64,000 bases of DNA. Origin: Kitasatospora sp. NBC_01266. Lineage in GTDB: Bacteria; Actinomycetota; Actinomycetes; Streptomycetales; Streptomycetaceae. The stretch is from the NCBI RefSeq assembly GCF_036242395.1, contig NZ_CP108458.1, positions 62,001-126,000 of the forward strand, in the 5' to 3' direction. The notes beneath the pieces were generated by a model. It did no database searches, was not told where the DNA came from, and saw only the letters and a list, made by a program, of their open reading frames with translations. Of this stretch, positions 46,556-55,549 are shown piece by piece (the stretch's first letter is position 1; the number at the start of each line of letters is the position of its first letter). The position numbers were made by a program, and so were the translations under genes.

Positions 46556-47458
46556 TCAACTGCGGGCGAGGGTCACGAGGAACCGGGTTCCGGTGTCATC
46601 CCGTCCCGCGCAGAGTCTGGGGGCCACGTCCACGACGGCCAGGGCACGGCACCAGGCCAGTACCCGGTCAGGAGACTGCCCCGGAACAAGTGCCGCCAGT
46701 TCCTCGACTCGCCGCTCCAGATCGGCGACTTCCGCCACCCCCGCCATCACCCAGTCCACGGCGTCGAAATCGGGATCGCCCAGCGTGGGCCGGGGATCGA
46801 TCGCGACCACACTCGGGCCGGGTCCGGACAGTACGTTGGCCTGGTGGAGATCACCGTGGACGAGTCCCACCGTGTCGCCGCCGGCGAGCTCCAGAGCGGC
46901 CGCGCGGCTCCGCTTGAGGACCGCCGGGTCGAACGCGTTGCTCAGACCGGCGGTCGACAGCCTGCGATCGGTCATTTCGAAGAGGAAGTCCACCCGGTGC
47001 GCGAGCGGTGGCAACGCGGAACCCTGGCCGCCGGAAGGGGAAGGGATCCGCAGGTCGCGCAGCAGGGCCGCGACCTGCGGCAGGGTCCAGTCGAGTTGCC
47101 TCATCGGGATTCCCGGCTTCACGTCCTGCAGCAGCAGGGCCCCGACAGCAAGGTCCTCCGCCAGCAGATCGACAACCGACGGCGTGTCGGCCCAGGCGTG
47201 CAGTGCCTGTGATTCCGCGGCAGCGATCTCGGGATCGGGGGTGAGCTTCAACCACGCCGTTGCCCCGTCGGCCCGTTGGGCGCACCGGAACACCCGTGAG
47301 GTACCGCCTCCGCCCGCCTCGAGGACATTCAGGTTCCAGCGAGCCGTCAGCTGATCCACCAGCGCCGGGAGGCGATCGCACCAGTCCAGGGCTTCCGGTC
47401 CGAAGCGCACGGCAAGCCGCTTGCGCACTTCCGGTGCCACGAAGGCTGACTCGTCCAC
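46556..47458 (-). CDS. APH(6)/hydroxyurea-kinase-type phosphotransferase
   Basis: A 300-aa protein of the streptomycin 6-phosphotransferase/hydroxyurea kinase class. Catalytic loop LVHGDLHQANVLSG and metal site VVAIDPRPTLGDPDFDAVDWV, with the Pro-Arg-Pro insertion typical of this subgroup. Self-protection or housekeeping phosphorylation is possible; substrate unknown. GTG 47458 chosen; TTG at 47476 is an alternative, and the two lie in an 18-bp tandem duplication. Confidence 0.85.
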   Translation of the reverse strand: MDESAFVAPEVRKRLAVRFGPEALDWCDRLPALVDQLTARWNLNVLEAGGGGTSRVFRCAQRADGATAWLKLTPDPEIAAAESQALHAWADTPSVVDLLAEDLAVGALLLQDVKPGIPMRQLDWTLPQVAALLRDLRIPSPSGGQGSALPPLAHRVDFLFEMTDRRLSTAGLSNAFDPAVLKRSRAAALELAGGDTVGLVHGDLHQANVLSGPGPSVVAIDPRPTLGDPDFDAVDWVMAGVAEVADLERRVEELAALVPGQSPDRVLAWCRALAVVDVAPRLCAGRDDTGTRFLVTLARS

Positions 47459-47494
47459 CGCATCCCCGTTCGTCAACGCATCCCTGTTCGTTGT
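47459..47494. repeat. 18-bp tandem duplication at the APH start
   Basis: CGCATCCCCGTTCGTCAA (47459-47476) is followed at once by CGCATCCCTGTTCGTTGT (47477-47494), 15 of 18 identical. Each copy on the minus strand brings a possible start codon or its near match and a GGGATG-like ribosome site. Confidence 0.6.
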
Positions 47495-47603
47495 CGCAGG
47501 TCGCCGAACGTATCAGGGTGCCGAGCAGTGCTGCGACAGAGATCTGGAACGCAGCGCGGCAAGGACACGCCCTTCCCGGGTTCCCGGCGATGCGGAACGC
47601 ACG

Positions 47604-47635
47604 GGCCGCCCGGCGCGAGGCTGCGCCGGGCGGCC
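47604..47635. terminator. Strong hairpin upstream of the APH gene
   Basis: GGCCGCCCGGCGC (47604-47616) and GCGCCGGGCGGCC (47623-47635) form a perfect 13-bp stem with a 6-nt loop. It follows a short minus-strand open stretch (ending VKRRLFDNAVKSMVDAQGSVT, stop near 47659) that looks like the tail of a lost gene. The hairpin would have terminated that gene. Confidence 0.5.
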
Positions 47636-47887
47636 GCGGTGCGGGTGGCCGGTGCGGCGTCAGGTGACGCTGCCTTGGGCGTCGACCATCGACTTCACCG
47701 CGTTGTCGAAGAGCCTGCGCTTGACCGGGCCGTCCTCGGGCGCCGCTCAGCTGGTCCGATAGGGTTCGCAGCCGAACCAACCCGGTCCCATCGCCGCGAT
47801 CACCGCCAGGCAGCACCGGTCTCCGGAGGGCGGATAATGGCCGGACCGCAGACCAGCTGCGCCGATCGATGGAGAGGCAGAGGACGG

Positions 47888-48262
47888 ATGACCCTGGAAG
47901 AAGGCCGGCGCGTCAGGCTGACTGAGGATCTCGGGCTCGGCGAGGCAGTCGCCGGGGAGCCCGGGAGCGTCGTCGGATTCCTGTCGCTGGGAGCCGGGCT
48001 CGAGGGCACCGTCGAGCGGGTGGACGGGGAACTCGCGCAGAGCGAGGGGGCCCGCGAGTACCAGCGGCTGGGGGCGCTGTTCGAGGACTACGGGCACACC
48101 ATGCCGGCAGCGAGCCGGGAGCGGCTGGCGGCGGAGATCGCCGCGCTGGAGCCGGAGTGGGCCGCGGATCGGGAGCGCGGGAGGCAGCTGACGGTCCGGG
48201 TCCGGTGGGACAACGGCTTCGTCCTGGACGGGGCGCACCAGCACATCCTCACCCCACTGTGA
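47888..48262 (+). CDS. Conserved hypothetical protein
   Basis: A 124-aa soluble protein, ATG after GAGGACGG. MTLEEGRRVRLTEDLGLGEAVAGEPGSVVGFLSLGAGLEGTV suggests a small beta-barrel-type start; a helical middle (ASRERLAAEIAALEPEWAADRERG) and a C-terminal VRVRWDNGFVLDGAHQHILTP follow. Codon use is typical of the neighbours. No family named. Confidence 0.6.
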   Translation: MTLEEGRRVRLTEDLGLGEAVAGEPGSVVGFLSLGAGLEGTVERVDGELAQSEGAREYQRLGALFEDYGHTMPAASRERLAAEIAALEPEWAADRERGRQLTVRVRWDNGFVLDGAHQHILTPL

Positions 48263-48540
48263 AGGAGGACGTCCGGCGCTTCGTCCCTCGTGGTCCGGTC
48301 GCCGGACGCTCCGTCCACCCCTACCCGGTTCCCGCACGACGGCTGGCCGGCCCCGCTGCGCCGTGCCCCTCGCGGTGATCCGTACGGACACCCACACCCG
48401 CCATGTTCTGCACTGCCATGCGCGTTATTGATTGCTTCTGCAGCCATCTTGTCATGAACGAGCAGCTTCCCGTAGAAAGGCTCTGCTGAGACAGCGTCAG
48501 CGACCATGCCCTGACCCCCGAGACCCCGTGAGGTCGAAGC

Positions 48541-50715
48541 GTGCCAACCGCCCTTCCCCGATGGCTCCGTGCTGCCGTCGCCTGCTGCTCCACGCTCGCC
48601 GCCGTGTCCGCCGGAACGCTCGCGGCCCAGCCCGCGGCCGCCGCGCCGCCCGCCTCGCCCGGTGCCGTGACCCAGTACCCCGACTATGCCCCCACCCCGC
48701 CGATGGGCTGGAACGACTGGTCGTACTACCAGTGCGGGATCGACGAGAAGACGATCCTCGGCAACGCCCAGGCCCTGGTGACCACCGGGCTGGCGAAGAA
48801 GGGGTACGACACCGTCACCATCGACGACTGCTGGATGTCCCAGCAGCGCGACGCCCAGGGCAACCTGGTCGCCAACCCGACCCTGTTCCCGCACGGAATG
48901 GCCTACATCGGGCAGCAACTCCATAAGCTCGGACTGAAGTTCGGCATCTACGAGGACGCCGGGACCGCCACCTGCGGCGGCTTCCCCGGTTCCCTCGGCC
49001 ACTGGCAGCAGGACGCGGACCTGTTCGCGTCCTGGGGTGTCGACTACGTCAAGCTCGACGGCTGCAACGTCCCCTCCAAAGCCGGCGAGACCGACGATCA
49101 GAGCTACCGCGACACCTACACCGCGATGAGCCAGGCACTGCTCAACACCCACCACCGGATCACCTTCTCGATCTCCGCGCCCGCCTACTTCCAGGGCACG
49201 GCGAACTGGGACTCGGTGATCGGCTGGTCCGCGCAGCTCGGCAACCTCTGGCGGGAGGGCGCGGACATCGCGCTCGGCCAGGACACCGGCCCCGACAAGT
49301 GGGCATCGATCGACTACAACTACAGCTACAACGTCGGGCTGCCCGCGCTGCAGCGGCCGGGGCGGTGGAACGACCCCGACTTCCTGCTCGCCGGCGACTC
49401 CGGGCTCAGCCCGGACGAGATCCAGAGCCAGGTCTCGCTCTGGTCGATGATGGCCGCGCCGCTGATCTCCAGCACCGACCTCACCCAGCTCTCACCGACC
49501 GCGCTGGCCGCGCTCGGCAACCGCGACGTCATCGCCGTCGACCAGGACCGGCTCGGCGTCCAGGGCCGCGTCGTCCAGCACGGAACCGGCTACGACGTCC
49601 TGAGCAAGCCGCTGGCCGGCGGGGACCAGGCCGTCGCGCTCTTCAACTCATCCGACACCGCGCAGACGATCACCACCACCGCCGCCCAGGCCGGCCTGCA
49701 CGCCACCGCCGGCTACACGCTCGAGGACCTGGTGAGCAAGCAGGTCACCGGGACGACCGGCGTGATCTCCGCGGACGTGCCGCCGCACGCCACCGTGCTC
49801 TACCGGGTCCACCCGGGCGCGGCCCGTGACCTGGCGCCCGCGACCGCGATCACCTGGCAGGACGTCAGCACCGCGCAGCAGCCCGGGACCTACCGGATCA
49901 CCCTGGCCGACCACGGTACCGTCGCCCTGGGCGACACCCGGCTGCGGATCAACACCCCCGCGGGCTGGACCGCCACCCCGGCCACCGTCACCCTGCCGGA
50001 CATCGCGCCGGGCGGCACCGCGTCGGCCACCGTGACGGTACGCGGTCCCCAGGGCACCCCCGGAACCACCGTCACGCCGGTCACCGCCACCGCGGGCTAC
50101 CGGGCCCGGTCGGGCCGGACCGACACGGTCAGCGGTGAGCAGACGATCGTCCAGGTCGTGCCCTACCCCTCCCTGGCGGCCGCCTACAACAACGTCGGCG
50201 CCACCTCCGAGAGCGACACCACGCCCGGCAACTTCGACGGCGGCGGGGACAGCTACTCGACCCAGGCCCTGGCCGCGGCGGGCGCCACCGCGGGCGCCAC
50301 GATCAGCGCCAACGGCCTCAGCTTCAGCTGGCCGTCGGCCGCCGCGGGCACGGCCGACAACGTCTCGGCCACCGGCCAGGAGATCACCCTCGGCGGCCAG
50401 GGCCACGCGCTGGGGTTCCTCGGCGCCGAGGCGGGCTTCACCGCCGGCCCGGTCACCGTCACCTACACCGACGGCACGACCAGCACCGGCCAACTCGGCT
50501 TCCCCAACTGGTGCTGCGCCCCGACCGACGCCTACGGCGCGAAGGCGGCGTTCACCACGGGCCACCGCGACACCCCCACCGGCCCGGCCGACTTCGGCAC
50601 CAGCTACGGCGTCTTCACCAACACCGTCCCGCTGACGCCCGGCAAGACCGTCCGCTCCGTCACCCTGCCCGACGCCCCCGCGATCCACGTCTTCGCACTC
50701 AGCGTCCAACCGTGA
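48541..50715 (+). CDS. Secreted GH27 alpha-galactosidase
   Basis: A 724-aa secreted enzyme. Signal peptide ~1-35; GH27 (beta/alpha)8 domain ~50-330 with PPMGWNDWSYYQCGI, nucleophile Asp in YVKLDGCN and acid/base Asp in RWNDPDFLLAG. A C-terminal beta-sandwich (~335-420), an NPCBM-associated NEW3-like domain (~430-545) and a further ~170-aa beta-rich sugar-binding-type module follow. It removes alpha-1,6-galactose from galactomannan or raffinose sugars. GTG start after GAGG. No sugar regulator or box found next to it. Confidence 0.92.
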   Translation: MPTALPRWLRAAVACCSTLAAVSAGTLAAQPAAAAPPASPGAVTQYPDYAPTPPMGWNDWSYYQCGIDEKTILGNAQALVTTGLAKKGYDTVTIDDCWMSQQRDAQGNLVANPTLFPHGMAYIGQQLHKLGLKFGIYEDAGTATCGGFPGSLGHWQQDADLFASWGVDYVKLDGCNVPSKAGETDDQSYRDTYTAMSQALLNTHHRITFSISAPAYFQGTANWDSVIGWSAQLGNLWREGADIALGQDTGPDKWASIDYNYSYNVGLPALQRPGRWNDPDFLLAGDSGLSPDEIQSQVSLWSMMAAPLISSTDLTQLSPTALAALGNRDVIAVDQDRLGVQGRVVQHGTGYDVLSKPLAGGDQAVALFNSSDTAQTITTTAAQAGLHATAGYTLEDLVSKQVTGTTGVISADVPPHATVLYRVHPGAARDLAPATAITWQDVSTAQQPGTYRITLADHGTVALGDTRLRINTPAGWTATPATVTLPDIAPGGTASATVTVRGPQGTPGTTVTPVTATAGYRARSGRTDTVSGEQTIVQVVPYPSLAAAYNNVGATSESDTTPGNFDGGGDSYSTQALAAAGATAGATISANGLSFSWPSAAAGTADNVSATGQEITLGGQGHALGFLGAEAGFTAGPVTVTYTDGTTSTGQLGFPNWCCAPTDAYGAKAAFTTGHRDTPTGPADFGTSYGVFTNTVPLTPGKTVRSVTLPDAPAIHVFALSVQP

Positions 50716-50720
50716 TCCAC

Positions 50721-50750
50721 GCGGCCCGCGGGATCATCCCCGCGGGCCGC
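50721..50750. terminator. Hairpin between GH27 and glxA-like gene
   Basis: GCGGCCCGCGGG (50721-50732) and CCCGCGGGCCGC (50739-50750), perfect 12-bp stem with loop ATCATC, 6 bp after the GH27 stop. Bidirectional between convergent genes. Confidence 0.7.
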
Positions 50751-50765
50751 GCGGCTCCCTCGGGT

Positions 50766-51668
50766 TCAGGCCCGAGCCCGCAGGCGGCGGAGCATGCGGG
50801 CGTCCTGGAAGCCGACGGCGCGGGCCGCGCTCTCGCTGGTCGCGCCGTGGGCGATGAGGTGTTGGGCGCGCTCCAGCCGCAGTTCCTGCTGGTAGCGCAG
50901 TGGGGTGAGCCCGGTGGCCTCGGTGAAGTGGCGGGTGAGGGTGCGTTCGCTGATGCCGGCGCCGGAGGCGAGTCCGGCGAGGCTCAGCTGGGTGGTGAAG
51001 CGGGCGTCGATCAGGTCCTGCACCTGGTGGACGGCGTCGACCAGGTGGGCCCGGTGCCGGAACATCACGCTGGTCTGCTGCTCGTCACCGTTGCGCCGGG
51101 CGTAGACCACCATCTCGCGCGCGATCCGGGCGGCGGCCGCGGGCCCGTGCCGGACGGCCACGAGGTGGAGCGCGAGGTCGATGCCGCTGGCGATGCCGGC
51201 CGAGGTGACCACGCGGTCGTCCACCACGTAGAGCACGTCGCGCAACACCCGGGCCCGCGGGTAGCGGCGGGCGAGGTCATCCTGCGCGTCGTGGTGCGTG
51301 GTGCAGCGGCGGCCGTCCAGCAGCCCGGCGCGGCCGAGCGCCACCGCTCCCGTGCAGACACTGGCAACCGTGCCACCGGCCGCGTGGTGGGCGGCCAGCT
51401 TCTCCAACGCCGCCGGGGACAGCCCGTCCTCGTCCCCGGTCGACGCACGCCGGCCGGGAACGACGAGCAGGTCCTCGGCCGACAGCCGCGGCCACTGGGT
51501 GGCGGCCCGCAGCGAAAGGCCCTGGGCCGTCAGGACGTCCTCCTGCTCGGCCACGTAGCCGATCTCGTATCCGAGGCCGAAGTCGGCCGCTGTCGAGAAC
51601 ACCTGGGCCGGCCCGGCGAGGTCCAGCAGGTGCAGCCGCGGGACGAGCAGGAAGACGACGCGGGTCAC
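50766..51668 (-). CDS. GlxA-type AraC regulator with DJ-1/PfpI domain
   Basis: A 300-aa regulator. N-terminal DJ-1/PfpI fold with the Cys elbow GTVASVCTGAVALGRAGLL, then AraC helix-turn-helix region (QLSLAGLASGAGISERTLTRHFTEATGLTPLRYQQ). Controls an unknown target. GTG start overlaps by 4 nt the stop of the preceding isochorismatase relic (GTGA), so the two were an operon. Confidence 0.9.
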   Translation of the reverse strand: MTRVVFLLVPRLHLLDLAGPAQVFSTAADFGLGYEIGYVAEQEDVLTAQGLSLRAATQWPRLSAEDLLVVPGRRASTGDEDGLSPAALEKLAAHHAAGGTVASVCTGAVALGRAGLLDGRRCTTHHDAQDDLARRYPRARVLRDVLYVVDDRVVTSAGIASGIDLALHLVAVRHGPAAAARIAREMVVYARRNGDEQQTSVMFRHRAHLVDAVHQVQDLIDARFTTQLSLAGLASGAGISERTLTRHFTEATGLTPLRYQQELRLERAQHLIAHGATSESAARAVGFQDARMLRRLRARA

Positions 51669-51844
51669 GATCCGGTCAGCTCCTTGACGGTGGCGATCCG
51701 CGCGAAGCGGCCCGAGAGAGCGTACTCGGTGCGGGCGGTGATCTCGTTGACCTGGCCGACGGTGTCGGGGTTGGAGACGGCCGCCCAGCTCTCCAGCTGC
51801 CGGAAGGATTCCTGGACGTCGATGACGAGGAGTGCTCTGTTCAT
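51665..51844 (-). pseudogene. Isochorismatase-family hydrolase with a large internal deletion
   Basis: A 59-aa frame. It starts MNRALLVIDVQESFRQLESWAAVSNPD, the family N-terminus with the catalytic Asp, then passes directly to RTEYALSGRFARIATVKELTGS, which corresponds to the family C-terminus. About 125-130 residues are missing, including the catalytic Lys and Cys, but the frame is kept. The stop still overlaps the GlxA start. Probably inactive, but it may still serve for translational coupling. Confidence 0.8.
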
Positions 51845-52299
51845 GTCTCGATCTTGACGGGTGCGGGGCGCTCGGTTGAAGGCATCATCATGCCCCGATG
51901 CGGAACGATCCGGCCACTGCCGGACCAGGTCCTCCCCCGGCGGCCTGCCCCGGAAGAACCGCCGGCCCGAGCCGCCGCGTGGCGATCGGTGGTCCTGAGG
52001 GTGCGCCATGGGGCCGGGCTCAGGACCCAATGCCCAGACATGGACCGATCTTCCTGCCCAGCGCCGCACGGCTCCAGCGGTTCCGGTTCTGCCCCGAACT
52101 GGCGCGCGGGGATCTCCCTCAGGGCCCAGCCCATCGCCACCCCCGTCCACCCATGCCACCCCCGCCACAGCCGGCTGACGGCTCGACCGGGCCAGGGCCA
52201 ACCCGGCGGAAGCGGAAGACTGTTGAATCAATTGACCCCGAACGTTACGATCAGTCAATCCGCTTGTCACACGACAGGTCGACATAACGGAGGGCTCCC
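51845..52299. other. Intergenic region upstream of the MIase-like gene
   Basis: No convincing gene. An AT-richer part at 52225-52265 holds a dyad ATTGAC (52231-52236) and GTCAAT (52254-52259) centred near AACGTT (52241-52246), 41 bp before the next start; a plausible operator/promoter region. Confidence 0.4.
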
Positions 52300-52596
52300 A
52301 TGGATTTCCTGGTACGCATCGACGGCTCCCGCGTCTTCGAACTTCCGGCCGACGAACGGAACGCCGTGGTCCAGCGAGAGCACACCCACGCGCACGAACT
52401 CCAGGCGACCGGCGTGCTGCGGCACATCTGGCGACTCCCCGGCCAGCGCGGCAACATCGGCATCTGGTCGGCCGCGGACGCGGACGCGCTGGAGAACGTG
52501 CTGACCGGCCTGCCGATCCGCCCCTACGCGGAGATCGAGGTGACCGCGCTGGCGACCCACCCGCTGACCCTGGAGGCGGCGGCCGCCCGCGGCTGA
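52300..52596 (+). CDS. Muconolactone delta-isomerase-like protein
   Basis: A 98-aa ferredoxin-like protein. DFLVRIDGSRVFELPADERNAVVQREHTHAHELQATGVLRHIWRLPG and the C-terminal IRPYAEIEVTALATHPL match the muconolactone isomerase (CatC) fold. No other catechol-pathway gene is here, so it may act on another substrate. ATG after GGAGGGCTCCC. Followed by a strong terminator. Confidence 0.85.
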   Translation: MDFLVRIDGSRVFELPADERNAVVQREHTHAHELQATGVLRHIWRLPGQRGNIGIWSAADADALENVLTGLPIRPYAEIEVTALATHPLTLEAAAARG

Positions 52597-52607
52597 CGGC
52601 AGACGGA

Positions 52608-52652
52608 GAAACTCCTTTGGCCCCGACAGTACTTCGGGGCCAAAGGAGTTTC
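52608..52652 (+). terminator. Strong hairpin after the MIase-like gene
   Basis: GAAACTCCTTTGGCCCCGA (52608-52626) and TCGGGGCCAAAGGAGTTTC (52634-52652) form a perfect 19-bp stem with a 7-nt loop, 11 bp after the stop. Confidence 0.85.
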
Positions 52653-52900
52653 GGGAAGACGGCTCGGCGGGCGGCGAACACCTCCTCGGCGACGCCCTTC
52701 GCCTGGTCCGGGAACGACCCTTCACCGAGGCCGGCGATGCTTGGCGCATCGTCTCCCAATGGGCCGCCACCCAGACCTCGGGCGATGTGGTGCGGATCCG
52801 AACCGCGGACAGCCGGCGCGCCGTTCCCGCTGAGAGAGCCACGGCACGGCGGGCCTTCTGCCGACGGGGAAACTGCGGCGCGAGAGCGCGGACGACGGGC

Positions 52901-53473
52901 ATGGCGCGGCAGCGGGACCGGTGGGGTTGGACCGAGGCGTTCGAGGAGGGGTTCTGCCTGGTGCTGGCGGGGGGTCTGTCCGCGGCCGGGTTGGTGTCGC
53001 GGTTCTCGCCGGAGCCGGTCGCGGTCGCGGTGTCGGAGCCCGACGAGGCGGTCGGCGAGGGGTGGGTCCGGGCGGGCGTCACGGGTGGGTGGGCGTTCGC
53101 TCTCGAGCTGTCCTCGGCCCAGGGCTCGCGGCCGGAGGTGCTGCGGGAGCTGTCGCGCGACTCCGAGGTACTGGGCCTGCTGAGCCTGCCCATGGCGAGC
53201 CTGCTGCGGTACTGCCGACCCGCTGCCCGAAGCCGCGGGCTCGGGGCCGGTGCCGGTGCCCGCCGCCCGCTGGGGACAGGACGGCCCGATCCCGGCCGGT
53301 GCTGTCATGGCTGTGCCGATGCCGCTGGGGAGAACAGTCTCCTGAGTACACGCTCGAACCCCCGCGCCGACCCTCCTGAGCAGCTGTACCGCCTGCGCGG
53401 ACAACGGCACGAGCTGCGCGCGCTCCCAGGGGGCAGGCGTGGGCTGATGCGGTATCAGTGGATGACGCGGTAG
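52901..53473 (+). pseudogene. DUF6461-like fragment
   Basis: From WGWTEAFEEGFCLVLAGGLSAAGLVSRF through WAFALELSSAQGSRPEVLRELSRDSEVLGLLSLPMASLLRYC (to about 53215) the frame follows the DUF6461 pattern (small actinobacterial proteins of unknown function). After that it turns into low-complexity sequence with no family match. No ribosome site precedes the ATG at 52901. Judged a truncated relic. Confidence 0.5.
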
Positions 53474-53650
53474 TCGACGAGCAGGTAGCCGGTCGGTGAG
53501 GTCCCGGACGAAGTCGACCAACCCGCCCTCGATCACCGTCGTGTTGTCCCACTCCTGGTCCAGCGGTGTGGACGTGGCGACGTACTTCTCGACCCCGTTG
53601 ATGAACGTGGCGAACGGCTCGGTCTCGCTGCCCGGCCAGTACCGTGCCCA
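53455..53650 (-). pseudogene. Dihydrofolate-reductase-family (RibD C-type) relic
   Basis: One frame encodes WARYWPGSETEPFATFINGV, then EKYVATSTPLDQEWDNTTVIEGGLVDFVRDLT, the middle of the actinobacterial RibD/DHFR-like reductases. A different frame then gives TSPTGYLLVDYRVIH and a stop (53455), the family C-terminus. About 70 internal residues are lost and the two parts are out of frame. The N-terminal third is also missing. Confidence 0.7.
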
Positions 53651-53785
53651 CTCCCCGGCCGGTCCCCACCCCCGCGGGTCTCGCTGGGGTCGCCGATCCT
53701 TCCACCGGGTCCTCGGCTCGGTTGAGCGGGACGCCCAACGCATCAGCGATCTCGCGCTCCGTCTCGTCCCCGCACCTCGAGACTA

Positions 53786-53802
53786 GCGTGCACAGCGCAC
53801 GC
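53786..53802. promoter_or_regulatory. Palindrome 1 upstream of the NTF2-like gene
   Basis: GCGTGC-ACAGC-GCACGC, perfect 6-bp arms with 5-bp spacer. Paired with palindrome 2, 41 bp downstream. Confidence 0.6.
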
Positions 53803-53826
53803 ATCCAGTGCTACAGTCAGAGCGAA

Positions 53827-53843
53827 GCGTGCGCAGGGCACGC
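53827..53843. promoter_or_regulatory. Palindrome 2 upstream of the NTF2-like gene
   Basis: GCGTGC-GCAGG-GCACGC, identical arms to palindrome 1. A likely -10 element (TACAGT, about 53812-53817) lies between the two, so a bound repressor would straddle the promoter. 36 bp before the start codon. Confidence 0.6.
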
Positions 53844-53878
53844 AGTTGCTCCGAGTGTCAGCCTCGAAAGGGATTCCC

Positions 53879-54271
53879 ATGAACAGCACCGGTATCGCCG
53901 CCGCCATCACCGATCTGGTCTTCAACTCCGCCATCACCGTGGAACAGGCCGCCGACCTCCACTTCACCCCCGACTACCGGCAGCGCACGGACGGGGAGTG
54001 GGCCGACCGCGCCGGTTTCATCGAGCACATCGCCCACCTGCGCACCGTCGTCGCCGACGGCTTCGTCGAGGTCCACGACGAACTGCGCGACGGCACGAAG
54101 TACGCCGACCGCCACACCGTGCACGCCACGAAGAAGGACGGCTCGTCCGTGCGCCTGGAGGTCTACGTCTTCGCCGACGTGGCGCCCGACGGCCGCTTCA
54201 GCCGCGTCGAGGAGACCACGCTGATGGTCCAGGGCTCCGAAGCCGACCGGGACCTCGGCAGCGCCCGCTGA
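53879..54271 (+). CDS. SnoaL/NTF2-like protein
   Basis: A 130-aa alpha+beta barrel protein: ADLHFTPDYRQRTDGEWADRAGFIEHIAHLR and LEVYVFADVAPDGRFSRVEETTLM are typical of NTF2/SnoaL-like proteins. Unknown ligand or reaction. ATG after AAAGGGA. Two identical palindromes precede it, so it is probably tightly regulated. Confidence 0.82.
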   Translation: MNSTGIAAAITDLVFNSAITVEQAADLHFTPDYRQRTDGEWADRAGFIEHIAHLRTVVADGFVEVHDELRDGTKYADRHTVHATKKDGSSVRLEVYVFADVAPDGRFSRVEETTLMVQGSEADRDLGSAR

Positions 54272-54410
54272 CCACCACCGTCCGGCGAATCGGCGTCAGC
54301 ACAGCTTCCGGTGACCCGCGTCTGACGGCCGGCCCCCCGCGATTCGAGCACGGGGGGCCGGCCGGCGCAGTTCTGTCGAGCAGTCCGACTCGGACCGGCC
54401 CGACCTTCGG

Positions 54411-55121
54411 TCAGTCACCCCGCCGCGGCCCCGAAAGCGGTGCTCGGTGAACACCCGGGTTCAGGAGCCCGAGCACCGGCCGGCATTCGGCGACGCCGAC
54501 GAGGTCGATATCCTCGCGCCGGCCCCTGGACCACTGCTCGCGCGTCAGCCGCCAGCGGTAGAGCTCTGCGGCTTCACCGCGCCGGGTGGCCCAGTCGGTC
54601 CCGTTGCGCTGGTAGCCGAGGGCCTCCGAGACCCGGTTCGAAGCATGGTTGTCGACGAACGCGTCGCTGGCGGCCGCCTGGGCTTCGAGTCCGTCGAAAG
54701 CCAGGTGCAGCACGGCCTGGCGCATCTCCTTGCCCAGGCCGCGTCCGCGCGCATCGGGGCCGAGCCAGGAGAACGTGGTGACGGTGCCGAAATCGGAGAA
54801 GTCGGTCGCCTTCACGTCCTGCATGCCCACCGGTTCGCCGTCGACGACCACCACGAAGTACAGCCGCCAGAAGTCGTCGCTGACCTTTGCGCGGCCGGCC
54901 CAAATCGCGCGGAGCCAGGCCCACTCCCGGTCCGGGCCGTCCTTGTACAGCGACATCGGGTCGTCGAACGGCCACGGCGGCGCCGTGACCACCCCCCTGC
55001 GGACCACGGGCAGCAACTGCTCCAGCAGCTCATCCGTCGCGCCCAGCAGCGACAGCCGAGGCGTATGCACCGCCACGTTCAGCGGAGGATACTCGGACGC
55101 GGTCTTGGCGATCGTCGGCAC
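54411..55121 (-). CDS. GNAT-family N-acetyltransferase
   Basis: A 236-aa GNAT protein: VHTPRLSLLGATDELLEQL start, acetyl-CoA site SWLGPDARGRGLGKEMRQAVLHLAF, and DAFVDNHASNRVSEALGYQRNG. Distinct from RimJ types by its larger N-terminal part. GTG 55121 is preferred, though the ribosome site is weak and the frame extends upstream. Substrate unknown. Confidence 0.85.
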   Translation of the reverse strand: MPTIAKTASEYPPLNVAVHTPRLSLLGATDELLEQLLPVVRRGVVTAPPWPFDDPMSLYKDGPDREWAWLRAIWAGRAKVSDDFWRLYFVVVVDGEPVGMQDVKATDFSDFGTVTTFSWLGPDARGRGLGKEMRQAVLHLAFDGLEAQAAASDAFVDNHASNRVSEALGYQRNGTDWATRRGEAAELYRWRLTREQWSRGRREDIDLVGVAECRPVLGLLNPGVHRAPLSGPRRGD

Positions 55122-55549
55122 GCACGCAAACGTAGCGGCGGCCGGCAGGGTCCGCACCCGATTATGTCCCGGGCGGACCCAGCCGGGCCATTTCGACTGA
55201 CCGCGGGGTCGGGACTGGACGGTCAATGGTCCAACTCCCGTTCTGAACGAGACAGTTGACGCTCGCTCTACTGTGCCGCACCCCCGCTCGTGGCCGTTGC
55301 CGCTCACTGCTACCATCCCGCCGACCCGCCGTGGCGGAACTCCCGCGGAACTCCCGGCACGAGGCACACGGGAGCTCCCCGCACTCCGGCGACGGGACAA
55401 CCCGGTGGACCAACCTGCCGCGCTACCGCCGACCCCCTGCCTGACCTGCGAAGACCAACCGACCGGGCTCGACCGGACAGCAGCTTCTACCATGGGTGGC
55501 AGGGCCCAGCTCAGGAAAATTCCGGGACCGAAAGCAGTGGAGGTGCCTG

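Noticed and set aside
48263..48540. Minus-strand frame FYGKLLVHDKMAAEAINNAH upstream of the GH27 gene
   Set aside because: Short, no family pattern and part of a longer shadow frame; more likely promoter DNA of the GH27 gene.
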